From an uncultured Pelagibacteraceae bacterium (GTDB lineage Bacteria; Pseudomonadota; Alphaproteobacteria; Pelagibacterales; Pelagibacteraceae), in NCBI GenBank assembly GCA_902536765.1, contig CACAYM010000004.1, positions 62,001-126,000 on the forward strand: DNA of 64,000 nucleotides, read 5' to 3'. Below, piece by piece: positions 27,129 through 37,100 of this stretch. The position numbers were made by a program, and so were the translations under genes. Below the pieces are notes generated by a model. It was given only the letters and a program-made list of their open reading frames with translations, was not told the origin of the DNA and made no database searches. Each line of letters starts with the position of its first letter. Position 1 is the first letter of the stretch.

Positions 27129-29356
27129 TAGAATGTTGTGCCAATATTAAATCTTACAGTTTCTGTTGTATCACCGTCGGCTTTTGAAATTGGTTGCGCT
27201 ATAGAAAAGTTTAAAGGTCCGACAACAGTGAACCAATCAATACTTAATCCTACGGATGATCTTAAATGTGAGTTATCCAATGAACTGTCATAGTCTACGC
27301 CCCAAACATTAGCGGCATCTAAAAATACCTGAAAATCAATAGTTTCTAAATTTGCTCCAAACTCAGGTAGTGTCGTCGAAGCATTCAATACTGCTACATA
27401 ATTACCACCTATATAATCTCCAGAGTCTTTAGGTCCAATTTTTCCTGACTCAAATCCTCTTAATTTTTTTGATGGTACATATAATCTTTTAGAGACTCTA
27501 ACATCTTCATTTCCAATTGCATTTATAGCAGATCCTTGAATTGAAAATCTGGTAACCATTTCAGAAATTTGATTAAATGTAGTAAATTCATAATTATTAT
27601 ATAAAGCTGTATCTTCGGTTACCAATGGAATTGATTGATTAAATTTACTCCTATAACCTGAAGTGGTCTGAAACCTTTGATTTCTTTTGTCTAGATCTAG
27701 TCCATAATTAAACGATGTATCAAAATACTCTCCATCTTGTTTTTTTAAATTTGCTGTTGCTGATTGATTTGTATCAAGTTTTTCATAAAATACTCTCACT
27801 TTAGGTGAGAAAATTACATCATCATATTGTTCCCATGCTGAACCTAAACTAAATCCTGTTTTATTTGTTTCGTAACCATAATCAGATAATCTATCGGTTA
27901 CGCTGCTCTCCACAGATGTAATCAAGGCCTTATCTGTATAATTCCACTTGGGATTAACAACAGAAAAAGCGCCTTTTATTGTTTCATCACTAATTCTTAA
28001 ATTTGTATCAAGAGAAATATTTTTACCTAAAAAATTATTTTCTTTTACTCCAAATCCTATTGTACTACCTTGCGTGCCGGCTCCAGCTGAGGCAAATATT
28101 TCTCCAGTAGGTTTTTCTGAAACTGTTATATTCAGAATTTTTTTATCATCTGGTTCAGATACAAGTTCATATTCAACTTTTCCAAATATATTGAGCGATT
28201 TTAAATTATTGATCGATTTAGTTAAAAGAAGTTCATTAAAAGGATCTCCCTCATCTACTTCCAAATTATCTCGCACAACTTTTTCTTCAGTGATATTATT
28301 CCCAAACACATTTACTTTTGATAGATACCTTTTTTGAAATTCTTTTATAACAAAAGAAAGTTCTAATTCATTTTGACCTACAATTTTTTTTTTAAATGAA
28401 GCATTTATAAATTCATAATCATTTCTATAAGTTAATTTATCTACCTCTTTAGCTATTTTGTTTAATTTGTTTAAAGAATAATTTTCACCTTCAAGTTTTT
28501 TTAATTTTTTCTCAATTTTTAAAAAATCTTTTTTATTATAATCATCTGGTAAAATTAATGAACTCTTGGATATTTTAAACTTTGGCCCCGCATTAATATT
28601 ATATTGTAATTTAAAATTATTATTTTCTGTTAGCTCTATGGTACTATCATTTACTACCACTTTATAATGACCCTTATTTAAATAGTAGTTTTTTAAAAGT
28701 CTTTTATCTAATTTTATATTTTCTGGATTAATAAATTTTCTATTAGTTATAAATTTCCAGAAACGATTTTCTTCACTTACAATTATGTTCCTTAAAAGTC
28801 TGTCTTTATAATATTTGTCACCAGTAAATTCTATCGTGTCTATATAAGCTTTATCACCTAAATTAATATTGAAAATAACATTTACAGTATTATTTTGATT
28901 TTCAACAATTTGTTCTTCTATAGATGAAAAATAATAACCAGAATTTTTGAGTATTTTTTGTATTCTGCCTATATCAGTAGATACGTAACTCTCTACGAAT
29001 GGATTTTTATCTTTTAATAGCAATTGCTTCTTAAGTATTTCTACTAATTCTTTTTTTTTGATTCCATTAATTTGAATTTCTTGTACAACTTTATTTTCAA
29101 CAACGTCAATTGTTAAAACACCGTTAACTAAATTAAGAGATATATCTGAAAAAAAATTAGTTTTGTACAGATCCTTAATAATCAAATCTAAATCATTAGT
29201 TGTATAGTTTTTACCTATTTTGATATTAGAAAACACTAAAATAGTTTCTGTAGTGATTCTATCATTATTAATTACACTTATTTTTTCCACAACCTCTGAA
29301 AGACTTTTAGATGTTAGAAAAAACAAATAGATAAAAATAAATAAAATTTTAGGCAT
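27128..29356 (-). CDS. bamA: BamA outer-membrane protein assembly factor
   Basis: Core of the BAM complex that inserts beta-barrel proteins in the outer membrane. The 742 residues comprise a signal peptide (about 1-20), five POTRA domains (about 22-410; for example VVQEIQINGIKKKELVEIL and YIDTIEFTGDKYYKDRLLR), and a C-terminal Omp85 barrel. The barrel includes the lid-loop-like VPSKKLRGFESGKIGPKD and ends with the aromatic residue of RFNIGTTF, the usual outer-membrane sorting end. It overlaps dxr by 8 bases and skp by one. In many proteobacteria the site-2 protease gene rseP lies between dxr and bamA; it is absent here. Confidence 0.96.
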   Translation of the reverse strand: MPKILFIFIYLFFLTSKSLSEVVEKISVINNDRITTETILVFSNIKIGKNYTTNDLDLIIKDLYKTNFFSDISLNLVNGVLTIDVVENKVVQEIQINGIKKKELVEILKKQLLLKDKNPFVESYVSTDIGRIQKILKNSGYYFSSIEEQIVENQNNTVNVIFNINLGDKAYIDTIEFTGDKYYKDRLLRNIIVSEENRFWKFITNRKFINPENIKLDKRLLKNYYLNKGHYKVVVNDSTIELTENNNFKLQYNINAGPKFKISKSSLILPDDYNKKDFLKIEKKLKKLEGENYSLNKLNKIAKEVDKLTYRNDYEFINASFKKKIVGQNELELSFVIKEFQKRYLSKVNVFGNNITEEKVVRDNLEVDEGDPFNELLLTKSINNLKSLNIFGKVEYELVSEPDDKKILNITVSEKPTGEIFASAGAGTQGSTIGFGVKENNFLGKNISLDTNLRISDETIKGAFSVVNPKWNYTDKALITSVESSVTDRLSDYGYETNKTGFSLGSAWEQYDDVIFSPKVRVFYEKLDTNQSATANLKKQDGEYFDTSFNYGLDLDKRNQRFQTTSGYRSKFNQSIPLVTEDTALYNNYEFTTFNQISEMVTRFSIQGSAINAIGNEDVRVSKRLYVPSKKLRGFESGKIGPKDSGDYIGGNYVAVLNASTTLPEFGANLETIDFQVFLDAANVWGVDYDSSLDNSHLRSSVGLSIDWFTVVGPLNFSIAQPISKADGDTTETVRFNIGTTF

Positions 29357-30524
29357 TGTCGTTGGATCTTACACATAAAGATCTAGTTTTCAATCTAACA
29401 TATTTATTTAATTTTGTTATTTGAACTAAATTATTAGGTTTTTTTGATCTTAATTTCTTAAATTCTTTAAGATTCAGAGTCGCTTTAAGATATTTTGAAA
29501 TATCTAAAAACTTTATTTTTTTTTTTAAAAATAAATCAACCAACTCATCATTTGCACTGACCAGAACAGTTTCTAATAGTGTATTTTTTTTTGAATAAAA
29601 ATATTTTATTAAATCTAATACCGGGAATTGTTTAATACTAACCGTGTTTAAATCTAAACTGTTTAATTTTTTTATATTTAATTTAGTAGGATATGTTTTC
29701 AAAGTTTTCTCTAGATAGAGAGAATTAAAGATTGGTATCTTCATACTTGTATCATGAATTAAAATTTTAGATAATCCATTTTTAAACTTAAGAATTGCAT
29801 GGACATAGGAATTAGGGTGAGAGAGTATTTTTATTTTTTTTGTTGAAATATTAAAAATTTTACTTGCCTCAATAATCTCAAAAATCTTATTGACCATTGT
29901 AGCGGAATCAATAGAAATTTTTTTTCCCATTTTCCATCTTGGATGCTTGATTGCCTGAAAAGGTTTTACATTAACTAAATTTTTTCTTTCTTTATTTAGA
30001 AAAGGTCCTCCTGATGCTGTAATAAAAATTTCATCTATATTTTCGTAATTATTATCAGCTAAAGACCAGATTGAAAAGTGCTCTGAGTCAATAGGTACAA
30101 ATTTAGTTTTGTTTTTTCTTAACTCAATATTAATTAGGTTCCAACCACAGATAATTGATTCTTTGTTTGCTATTGCTATAAGTTTAGTGTGCTTAATTAC
30201 CTCTAATGTAGGTTGTAAACCAGTAAAACCACTTATTGAACTCATTACGTAATCTATTTTTTTGGGAAAAATTTTTTTGAAACACTTATAATTATTATAA
30301 ATTTTTAATTTTTTATTTTTTTTTTTGAAATATTCAAACTTTTCATAATTTGTAATAATTAAGTATTTAGGTCTAAATGCTTTAATTTGTTTTGTTATTT
30401 CATTTATATTTTTGTTAGTTGATAAAAGAATAATTCTAAAATTCTTTTTATTTTTTTTTATAATTTCAAGTGTTTGTTTGCCGATTGATCCTGTTGATCC
30501 AAGAATTGCGATTTTTTTTTTCAT
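29349..30524 (-). CDS. dxr: 1-deoxy-D-xylulose-5-phosphate reductoisomerase
   Basis: Second step of the MEP pathway, making MEP from DXP with NADPH. I take the start at the ATG 30522-30524 (MKKKIAILGSTGSIGKQTLEI), giving 391 residues; the upstream TTG at 30563 lies inside cdsA and adds residues foreign to the family. Motifs are the NADPH-binding GSTGSIG (8-14), AIANKESIICGW, PIDSEHFSI with metal ligands, ITASGGPF, KHPRWKMGKKISIDSATM, and HPNSYVHAIL. Together with ispDF at 6.5 kb the window holds two MEP-pathway genes. Confidence 0.95.
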   Translation of the reverse strand: MKKKIAILGSTGSIGKQTLEIIKKNKKNFRIILLSTNKNINEITKQIKAFRPKYLIITNYEKFEYFKKKNKKLKIYNNYKCFKKIFPKKIDYVMSSISGFTGLQPTLEVIKHTKLIAIANKESIICGWNLINIELRKNKTKFVPIDSEHFSIWSLADNNYENIDEIFITASGGPFLNKERKNLVNVKPFQAIKHPRWKMGKKISIDSATMVNKIFEIIEASKIFNISTKKIKILSHPNSYVHAILKFKNGLSKILIHDTSMKIPIFNSLYLEKTLKTYPTKLNIKKLNSLDLNTVSIKQFPVLDLIKYFYSKKNTLLETVLVSANDELVDLFLKKKIKFLDISKYLKATLNLKEFKKLRSKKPNNLVQITKLNKYVRLKTRSLCVRSNDNA

Positions 30525-30525
30525 T

Positions 30526-31170
30526 TTAAAAAAAAGTAAATAAATATGTAAACGGAAGAGCAAAAATCATGCCATCGATTCTATCTAGCAATCCGCCATG
30601 TCCAGGAATTATTTTTCCTGTATTTTTGATTTTAGATAATCTCTTAAAATATGAGATTATTAAATCTCCTAATTGACTTACTGTTGACACTAATAGTACG
30701 AATAATATTAATTTCATATCAATATTAATTTTTTCAATATTAAATAAATAAATATAATTTGAAAGCACAATTAAACTTAAAATTGATAATAAATAACTTC
30801 CAAACATACCAGCATAAGTTTTGTTTGGGCTAATTTTAATTAATTTGGGTCCTTTAAATATTTTTCCAAAAACATAACCACCTATATCTGTGGATATGCA
30901 AACAATAATCGCTAGGATGAAAAGTGAATAATAATTTTTATCATCATTTATTCTTAGTAAATATGTTGAAAAAAATGAAAAAGTTAAAAAAAGAATTCCA
31001 GGTAAAAAGTAAAGTTTTTTTTTGGTTAAATTATACCATTCATAAACTGAAATAAAAAAACATACTAATAGTAGTATAATAAAATAAATTGAACCTTTAA
31101 AAATTAAAAAAAAAATAAAGGGTATAAGTATAATCGAGCTACATATTCTTTTTGTCGTTTCATTATTCAT
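30526..31170 (-). CDS. cdsA: Phosphatidate cytidylyltransferase
   Basis: Makes CDP-diacylglycerol from phosphatidate and CTP, the branch point for all phospholipids. The 214-residue integral membrane protein has about six or seven helices and the C-terminal signature GHGGLLDRIDGMIFALP. Motifs DIGGYVFGK and SPNKTYAGMFG are also present. It is short compared with E. coli CdsA (285) but complete for small alphaproteobacterial forms. It overlaps uppS by one base and precedes dxr by one base. Confidence 0.93.
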   Translation of the reverse strand: MNNETTKRICSSIILIPFIFFLIFKGSIYFIILLLVCFFISVYEWYNLTKKKLYFLPGILFLTFSFFSTYLLRINDDKNYYSLFILAIIVCISTDIGGYVFGKIFKGPKLIKISPNKTYAGMFGSYLLSILSLIVLSNYIYLFNIEKINIDMKLILFVLLVSTVSQLGDLIISYFKRLSKIKNTGKIIPGHGGLLDRIDGMIFALPFTYLFTFF

Positions 31171-31844
31171 TAAATATTTCCAAAGTTTCTTTTAGTTTTT
31201 TTAAATTTTTCAAGTATTTTACCATAATCGCTTTCTGTAAAATCGGGCCATAGTTTCTTTTCAAAATAAATTTCTGAATATGCTAATTGCCATAATAAAA
31301 AATTGCTTAACCTTTTTGTGTTGCCTGTTCTTATTAGCAAATCAGGTTCAGGTATATTTTTTGTTAAAAGATATCTATTAATATTTTTTTCGTTTATTTT
31401 TTCATTCTTTTTAATTATATTTTTAAAAGCATACAATAATTCAATTTTAGAACCATAATTTAGTGCTAAATTAATTTGTAATTTTTTATTTTTTAATGTT
31501 TTTTTTTCAGATATCCTCAAAAGTTTATTTAATTTTTTTGAAAATTTTTTAAAGCCAATAACTTTTAATTTAATTTTTTGTTTATTTAAATCTTCAATTC
31601 TATTTTTCAAAAAAGTTTCTAATAAATTAAACAAATAATTTACTTCTTTTTGAGGTCTTTTCCAATTTTCTGTAGAAAATGCATATAAAGTTAAAAATTT
31701 TATTTTTCTACGAATTGATTCTTTAATAATTTTTTCAACAGTATTTATACCAGCTTTGTGTCCAGCATTTCTTGAATTTTTATATTTTAGTCCCCATCTA
31801 CCATTACCATCCATAATAATGGCTACATGATTTATCGGGTTCAT
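31170..31844 (-). CDS. uppS: Undecaprenyl diphosphate synthase
   Basis: Cis-prenyltransferase producing C55-PP, the lipid carrier for peptidoglycan and surface glycans. The 224 residues have AIIMDGNGRWG (8-18) with catalytic D12, GHKAGINTVEKII, LTLYAFSTENWKRP, INLALNYGSK, and the C-terminal PEPDLLIRTGNTKRLSNFLLW. Its start overlaps the frr stop (ATGA) and its stop overlaps cdsA. Confidence 0.96.
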   Translation of the reverse strand: MNPINHVAIIMDGNGRWGLKYKNSRNAGHKAGINTVEKIIKESIRRKIKFLTLYAFSTENWKRPQKEVNYLFNLLETFLKNRIEDLNKQKIKLKVIGFKKFSKKLNKLLRISEKKTLKNKKLQINLALNYGSKIELLYAFKNIIKKNEKINEKNINRYLLTKNIPEPDLLIRTGNTKRLSNFLLWQLAYSEIYFEKKLWPDFTESDYGKILEKFKKTKRNFGNI

Positions 31845-32392
31845 ATTGTCATTATTTCTTTTTCTTTTATGGTAACTTTTTCGTCAATAATTTTTGTATG
31901 TTTATCGGTAAAATTTTGTACTTCTTTCTCGAATTTTTTTTCATCATCCTCCGAGATTATTTTTTTTTTTAATAAGTTTTTTAATTCCTCGTTTGCTTCC
32001 CTTCTAATATTTCTGATAGATATTTTACATTTTTCGCCCATAGTTTTAATCATTTTTTTTATTTCATTTCTTCTTTCTTCACTAAGATCAGGAATTGGTA
32101 ATCTGATTAGCTGACCGTCAATTTGCGGATTTAGCCCTAATTCAGATTTCTTAATAGCAGAGTCAATTAATACAACATTATTTAAATCCCATACTTGAAT
32201 ATTTATCATTCTAGCTTCTGGTGTTGTTATAGTTGCTACTTGATTAATTGGCATTTTTTGACCATATACATCAACCTTTACTAAATCTAACATACCTGCA
32301 TTAGCTCTACCTGTCCTTAATGTACCTAGCTCTTTTGTAAAAACTTCAATTGTTTTATTCATTTTTTGATTATAATTTTGAATGTCAAACAT
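31841..32392 (-). CDS. frr: Ribosome recycling factor
   Basis: Splits post-termination ribosomes with EF-G. The 183 residues show the L-shaped two-domain family pattern: ELGTLRTGRANAGMLDLVKVDVY, the insertion domain around QVATITTPEARM, and the signature RLPIPDLSEERRNEIKKM. It starts directly after the tsf stop. The UMP kinase gene pyrH that usually separates tsf and frr is not here. Confidence 0.96.
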   Translation of the reverse strand: MFDIQNYNQKMNKTIEVFTKELGTLRTGRANAGMLDLVKVDVYGQKMPINQVATITTPEARMINIQVWDLNNVVLIDSAIKKSELGLNPQIDGQLIRLPIPDLSEERRNEIKKMIKTMGEKCKISIRNIRREANEELKNLLKKKIISEDDEKKFEKEVQNFTDKHTKIIDEKVTIKEKEIMTI

Positions 32393-33244
32393 TTATTCTC
32401 CAATTTTTAATCTATAAAAATCGATTATTTTTAAATTTTCGTTATTTAATTCTTTTATTATATCTTTTACTTTTTTTTTCGGTTCCATTACCCATGCTTG
32501 ATTAATTAAACTATTCTCCTCTTTGAATTTATTAATTTTGCCTAAACTAATTTTTTTTATAATATCATCTGGTTTTCCCAGATTTTTTAATTCTTTTGAT
32601 ATTAATTCCTCTTCTTTTTTAATTATTTTCTCATCTATATCCTCAGAATTTAATGCTAATGGATTTGAAGCAGCAATGTGCATAGCAAGTTGTTTGCCAA
32701 AAACCTTGATATTATCGTCATTTGGATTTGCTTCCAAAGATACTATGACTGCTAATTTTGAAAGATTATCTTTAACAACTGTATGTAAATAAGTAAAAAT
32801 TAAATTGTTTTTATTTTGGATTGTTTTTGAACGTCCTAATGTAATTTTTTCACCAATTTTTGAAATTAAACCAACAAGGTTTTCTTCGACTGATTGGTTA
32901 TTTTTCATTTTATTTTTTTTTAACAAATCTATATTTGATTGAGATTGATTGTTAATTTCGCTTAATTCCTTAACAAAAGTTATAAAGTCGTTATTTTTAG
33001 CCACAAAGTCAGTTTCACAGTTTACTTCTATTAAGGATGAGGCACTCTCATTTTCCGAGAGTGCTATTACACCTTCTTTAGCTTCTCTAGACATTTTTTT
33101 TGATGCTTTGGAAATACCTTTTATTCTTAGTATTTCTGCCGCTTTTTGTAAATCTCCTGCGGCTTCTTGCAATGCTGAACTACAATCTTTAAATCCTGCA
33201 CCTGTACTCTGTCTAAGATGTTTTATTTTTTCTATTTCACTCAT
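32393..33244 (-). CDS. tsf: Elongation factor Ts
   Basis: Guanine nucleotide exchange factor for EF-Tu. The 283 residues comprise an N-terminal UBA-like domain ([20 protein letters not shown], 5-24), the TDFVAKN motif that inserts into EF-Tu (about 79-85), and the core dimerisation domains with [13 protein letters not shown]. It is 20 bases after rpsB and presumably controlled with it by the rpsB leader. Confidence 0.96.
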   Translation of the reverse strand: MSEIEKIKHLRQSTGAGFKDCSSALQEAAGDLQKAAEILRIKGISKASKKMSREAKEGVIALSENESASSLIEVNCETDFVAKNNDFITFVKELSEINNQSQSNIDLLKKNKMKNNQSVEENLVGLISKIGEKITLGRSKTIQNKNNLIFTYLHTVVKDNLSKLAVIVSLEANPNDDNIKVFGKQLAMHIAASNPLALNSEDIDEKIIKKEEELISKELKNLGKPDDIIKKISLGKINKFKEENSLINQAWVMEPKKKVKDIIKELNNENLKIIDFYRLKIGE

Positions 33245-33264
33245 TGAAAACTTTAATTTTTTAA

Positions 33265-34005
33265 TTAATTTGCAGAGTTCTTTTGATCTTTTTTATCTTT
33301 ATTATCTTCACTATTCGATGTTTCTTGTTTTGCATTATCAATTGTTTGCTTTATTAGATTACAATATAGATCAATAGATCTTCTTGCATCATCATTTCCT
33401 GGTACTGGAAAATCTATACCATCAGGATTTGAATTAGTGTCTAATATAGCAATGATTGGAATATTTAATTTAATTGCTTCTTTTATAGCAAGCGACTCAT
33501 AATTTGTATCAATTATAAAAACTAAATCAGGAATTTTTTTCATATTGCTTATACCACCTAAAGATCTTTGTAATTTATCTCTTTGTATACTCATCTTTAG
33601 AAGTTCTTTCTTTGTAAAACCTCGATTTTCAGATACTAAATCAAGGTTTATTTTTTCTAGTTTTTTTATTGAATTTGATATTGTTCCCCAATTAGTTAGC
33701 ATTCCTCCAAGCCATCTATAATTAACATAATATTGATTTGTATCTTTTGCTAATTCAGATACTGCCTCAGATGCTTGTTTTTTTGTCGAAATAAAAAGAA
33801 TTTTGCCATTATTTTTTATAGTGTTGAATATTTTTTCTAAAGCAACATTGATTAATTCTAATGTTTGGGTTAAATCTATAATATGTATTGAATCTCTTTT
33901 ACCAAAAATATATTTTTTCATTTTTGGATTCCATCTTAAAGTTTTGTGGCCGAGATGAACTCCGGCTTCTAAAAGCTGTTGAATTGTTACAGTAGGTATT
34001 TTCAT
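33265..34005 (-). CDS. rpsB: 30S ribosomal protein S2
   Basis: Small-subunit protein S2, 246 residues, with the signatures [20 protein letters not shown] (11-30), [11 protein letters not shown] and [17 protein letters not shown]. The C-terminal tail is rich in N, D and K ([14 protein letters not shown]). It is preceded by a leader of about 90 bases with complementary segments that could close its ribosome binding region, consistent with S2 autoregulation known in E. coli. It is the first gene of the rpsB-tsf-frr-uppS-cdsA-dxr-bamA-skp-fabZ-lpxD-lpxA-lpxI-lpxB run. Confidence 0.97.
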   Translation of the reverse strand: MKIPTVTIQQLLEAGVHLGHKTLRWNPKMKKYIFGKRDSIHIIDLTQTLELINVALEKIFNTIKNNGKILFISTKKQASEAVSELAKDTNQYYVNYRWLGGMLTNWGTISNSIKKLEKINLDLVSENRGFTKKELLKMSIQRDKLQRSLGGISNMKKIPDLVFIIDTNYESLAIKEAIKLNIPIIAILDTNSNPDGIDFPVPGNDDARRSIDLYCNLIKQTIDNAKQETSNSEDNKDKKDQKNSAN

Positions 34006-34098
34006 AGTTATTCCCGGTTATCCCACCACAGTTATTTCCACTTAAGGACCGGAGGTATTACACCATTAACTGTGTGCGTGTTAAGATCGATTAAATAT
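34006..34098 (-). ncRNA. Structured rpsB 5' leader with predicted pseudoknot
   Basis: Three complementary features can be read on the minus strand. CACAGTTA (34067-34074) pairs perfectly with TAACTGTG (34027-34034). Inside that loop, TCCGGT (34048-34053) is complementary to ACCGGG (34013-34018), which lies seven bases before the ATG and includes the likely Shine-Dalgarno GGG. The two helices cross, forming an H-type pseudoknot that would hide the ribosome binding site. The loop also carries ACCTCC, resembling the 16S 3' end. S2-controlled rpsB leaders are known in E. coli, and I recall a conserved rpsB leader motif being reported for SAR11 and other alphaproteobacteria. Confidence 0.62.
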
Positions 34099-34104
34099 AT
34101 CTTT

Positions 34105-34110
34105 ATTATA
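34105..34110 (-). promoter_or_regulatory. -10 element of the rpsB operon promoter
   Basis: TATAAT on the minus strand, 100 bases before the rpsB ATG and 20-25 bases after the dnaE stop. It would start transcription near 34098, just upstream of the leader structure. No good -35 hexamer is seen at 17 bases (a run of A precedes it). Confidence 0.5.
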
Positions 34111-34129
34111 ACTTACTCAAGTCTTTTTT

Positions 34130-37100
34130 TTACTGAATATTTGCATTAATACCTTGATTTTTCAGCAAATTTATATGGTTTCTGTCAAAATATCTTTTAT
34201 TTTTTAAGTTAAACACTAGTTCTCCAGTATCAGAAATTATTTTGATTACTACGTTAGTATCACCTTGTTTATTAAGTATTTTATCTACTTCTTTAATTCT
34301 TTCCTCATTTTTAATCGAAATAATAACATTTTTTATTGGTTTATTAATTAAATTTTTTAAAGACGAAATTTTTTTTACATTAAATTTTTTAAATCTATTA
34401 TTTTCATCAGATAAATTTTTAGTAACAGTAATTATTACTGAACTTCCTTCATCTAGAAATCTCCGGTTACTCTCAAGTAAATCTGAAAAAATAAATAGCT
34501 CGAAAACCGACTTTAAATCACTAAATTTTACAATAGCATATGAGTTTCCTTTTTGAGTTTTTTTTTCTTGAACTTTTAAAATAGTTGCAGCAATATTTGT
34601 TTCTAGTATTTTAAGGTCACTGCTAAAATCAACAAAGCTTTTAACTTCATAATCAGCTAAAATTTCTGAGTATTCATTTAATGGATGATCAGATATAAAA
34701 AAACCAATTGATTCAAATTCTTTTGAAAGTTTTTCATCGAACTTCCAATCATCTATTTCATTGTGAAGATCATCTTGTTCTTCATCAGGTTGAAATAAAT
34801 TTATCTGGTTATTAATTTTATTTTCGTATGAATTTTTTGACTTTAATATTAATGATGGTATAGCCTCATACAATTCTTTTCTATTAGAGTGAATTTTATC
34901 AAAAGCTCCTGATTTCACCATACCCTCAAGTTGAAGTTTATTAACATCTTTGGGATTAATTCGATTTATAAAATTATATAGAGATTTAAATTTTCCGCCT
35001 TTAAGTCTTTCTCGAACAATATTTGAAACAGCGTCATAACCTACGTTCTTGATTGCACCTAATGCATAATAAAAAATATTATCTTTTGATTTAAAATCTG
35101 CAAAACACTCATTAATATCAGGCCGATGTATTTTAATATCAAGTCTTTTTAACTCTTCATAAAATTCACTTAGTTTATTTTGGTTTGATATATCCATAGT
35201 CATAGATGCTGAAAAAAACTCATTTTGATAGTAGGTTTTTAAAAAAGCTGTTTGATATGCTATTATCGCATATGCAGCTGCATGACTTTTGTTAAAACCA
35301 TACTCAGCAAATGGCTCAATTTTTAAAAAAATACTAGCAGCTGTTTCTCTATTTATTCCTTTTTTAGCTGCACCATCAATAAATCTCATTTTTTGTTTTT
35401 CTAGTTCTTGTCTTTTTTTCTTACCCATAGCTCTTCTTAATATATCAGCCTCACCAGCAGTAAAGCCTGATAATTTTTGTGCAATTTGCATTACTTGTTC
35501 TTGATAAATAATAACACCGTATGTAGGTTTTAGAATCTCTTCCAGTAATGGGTGCAGATAGTCTGGTTTCTTTTTTCCATGTTTACAATCATTGTAAGTT
35601 GGTATGTTTGCCATGGGACCAGGTCTATATAAAGCTACTAAAGCAATTATGTCCTCTAACTGATTTGGTTTCATTTGAATTAAAGCTTCTTTCATTCCCG
35701 AACTTTCTAACTGAAATAATCCAACGGTATGACCCTTTGATAATAATTCAAAAACTTTTTGGTCATCGTAATTAATTTTTTTTATATCGAAATCTTTATC
35801 TACTTCTCTAATCATTTTTGATGTGTTGTTTATCACGGTTAGAGTTTTTAAACCTAAAAAATCAAACTTAATCAAACCTGCATTTTCTGCTGAATACATA
35901 TCGAATTGAGTTGAAGGCAACAAAAGATTTGATGAATTATCTTTATAAAGAGGAACTGTATCTGTTAGTTCCTTATCTGCAATTACCACGCCAGCTGCAT
36001 GCGTTGCAAAATTTCTATTTAAACCTTCTAACTTTAATGACAGCTCTATTAATTTGTTTACTCTAGTATCATCTTTAATTAATTTTTGGAGTCTAGGTTC
36101 ACTATTAATACACTCTGTTAAATTTTGAGGTCTTGATGGATCAAAAGGTATCATTTTTGATATAGAGTCGACAAAGCCATAGGAAAAACCTAAAACACGA
36201 CCAACATCACGAATTACCATTCTTGCTTTAAGTTTGCCAAAAGTAATTATATGTGCGACGCTATTTTTGTATTTTGTATTTAAATATTCAAAAACCAAAT
36301 CTCTTTTTTCTTCACAAAAGTCAATATCAAAATCTGGCATTGAAATTCTATCTGGATTTAAAAATCTTTCAAAAATTAAATTAAATTTAATTGGATCAAC
36401 GTCAGTAATATCTAAACACCAAGCAACAAGTGATCCTGCACCAGATCCTCTACCTGGACCAACTGGTATATTTTTTCTTTTAGCCCATTTAATATAATCA
36501 GAAACTATTAAAAAATAACTAGAATATTCCATTTTTATTATGATTTGAATCTCGTGTTCAAGTCGCTGAAAATATTTTTGATATATTTCGTTTGTATCAA
36601 CATCAATCTCATTAACATTAAAATTATCAATTATTTTATTTTTTAAACCATTTGTCGACTCCTCAATCAAAATATTATCTGGGTTTAGACCTTTTTCAGA
36701 TCCAATATTTGGAAGAACTGGTTTGGAGTTTTCAGGTCTAAAATTTATCTTATAAACTAAGTTATAATTATTTTCTAAAGCTTCAGGTAAATCCGAAAAT
36801 AATTTTTCCAATTCATTATCATTTTTTAAATAATGTTGATCTGAAAGTTTTTTTCTATTTAGATCATTTATATTGGATTTATTACCTATGCACATCAGAG
36901 CATCATGTGCCTCATACATATCTTTGTCTAAATAATATACTTCATTTGTAGCAATTATTGGTATTTTTAGTTCATTAGATAATTTAAGATTTAAATTTTC
37001 AAAATTTTTTTCATTTAAATCGTTATGTCTTTGAATTTCAATGTAAAAATCATAGGAAAATTTATTTTTAAGCAAATTATACAAATTTTTAATTTCAGAT

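Noticed and set aside
30525-30563. Extended dxr N-terminus from a TTG
   Set aside because: The added residues fall inside cdsA and do not belong to the NADPH-binding fold, which starts at the ATG 30524.
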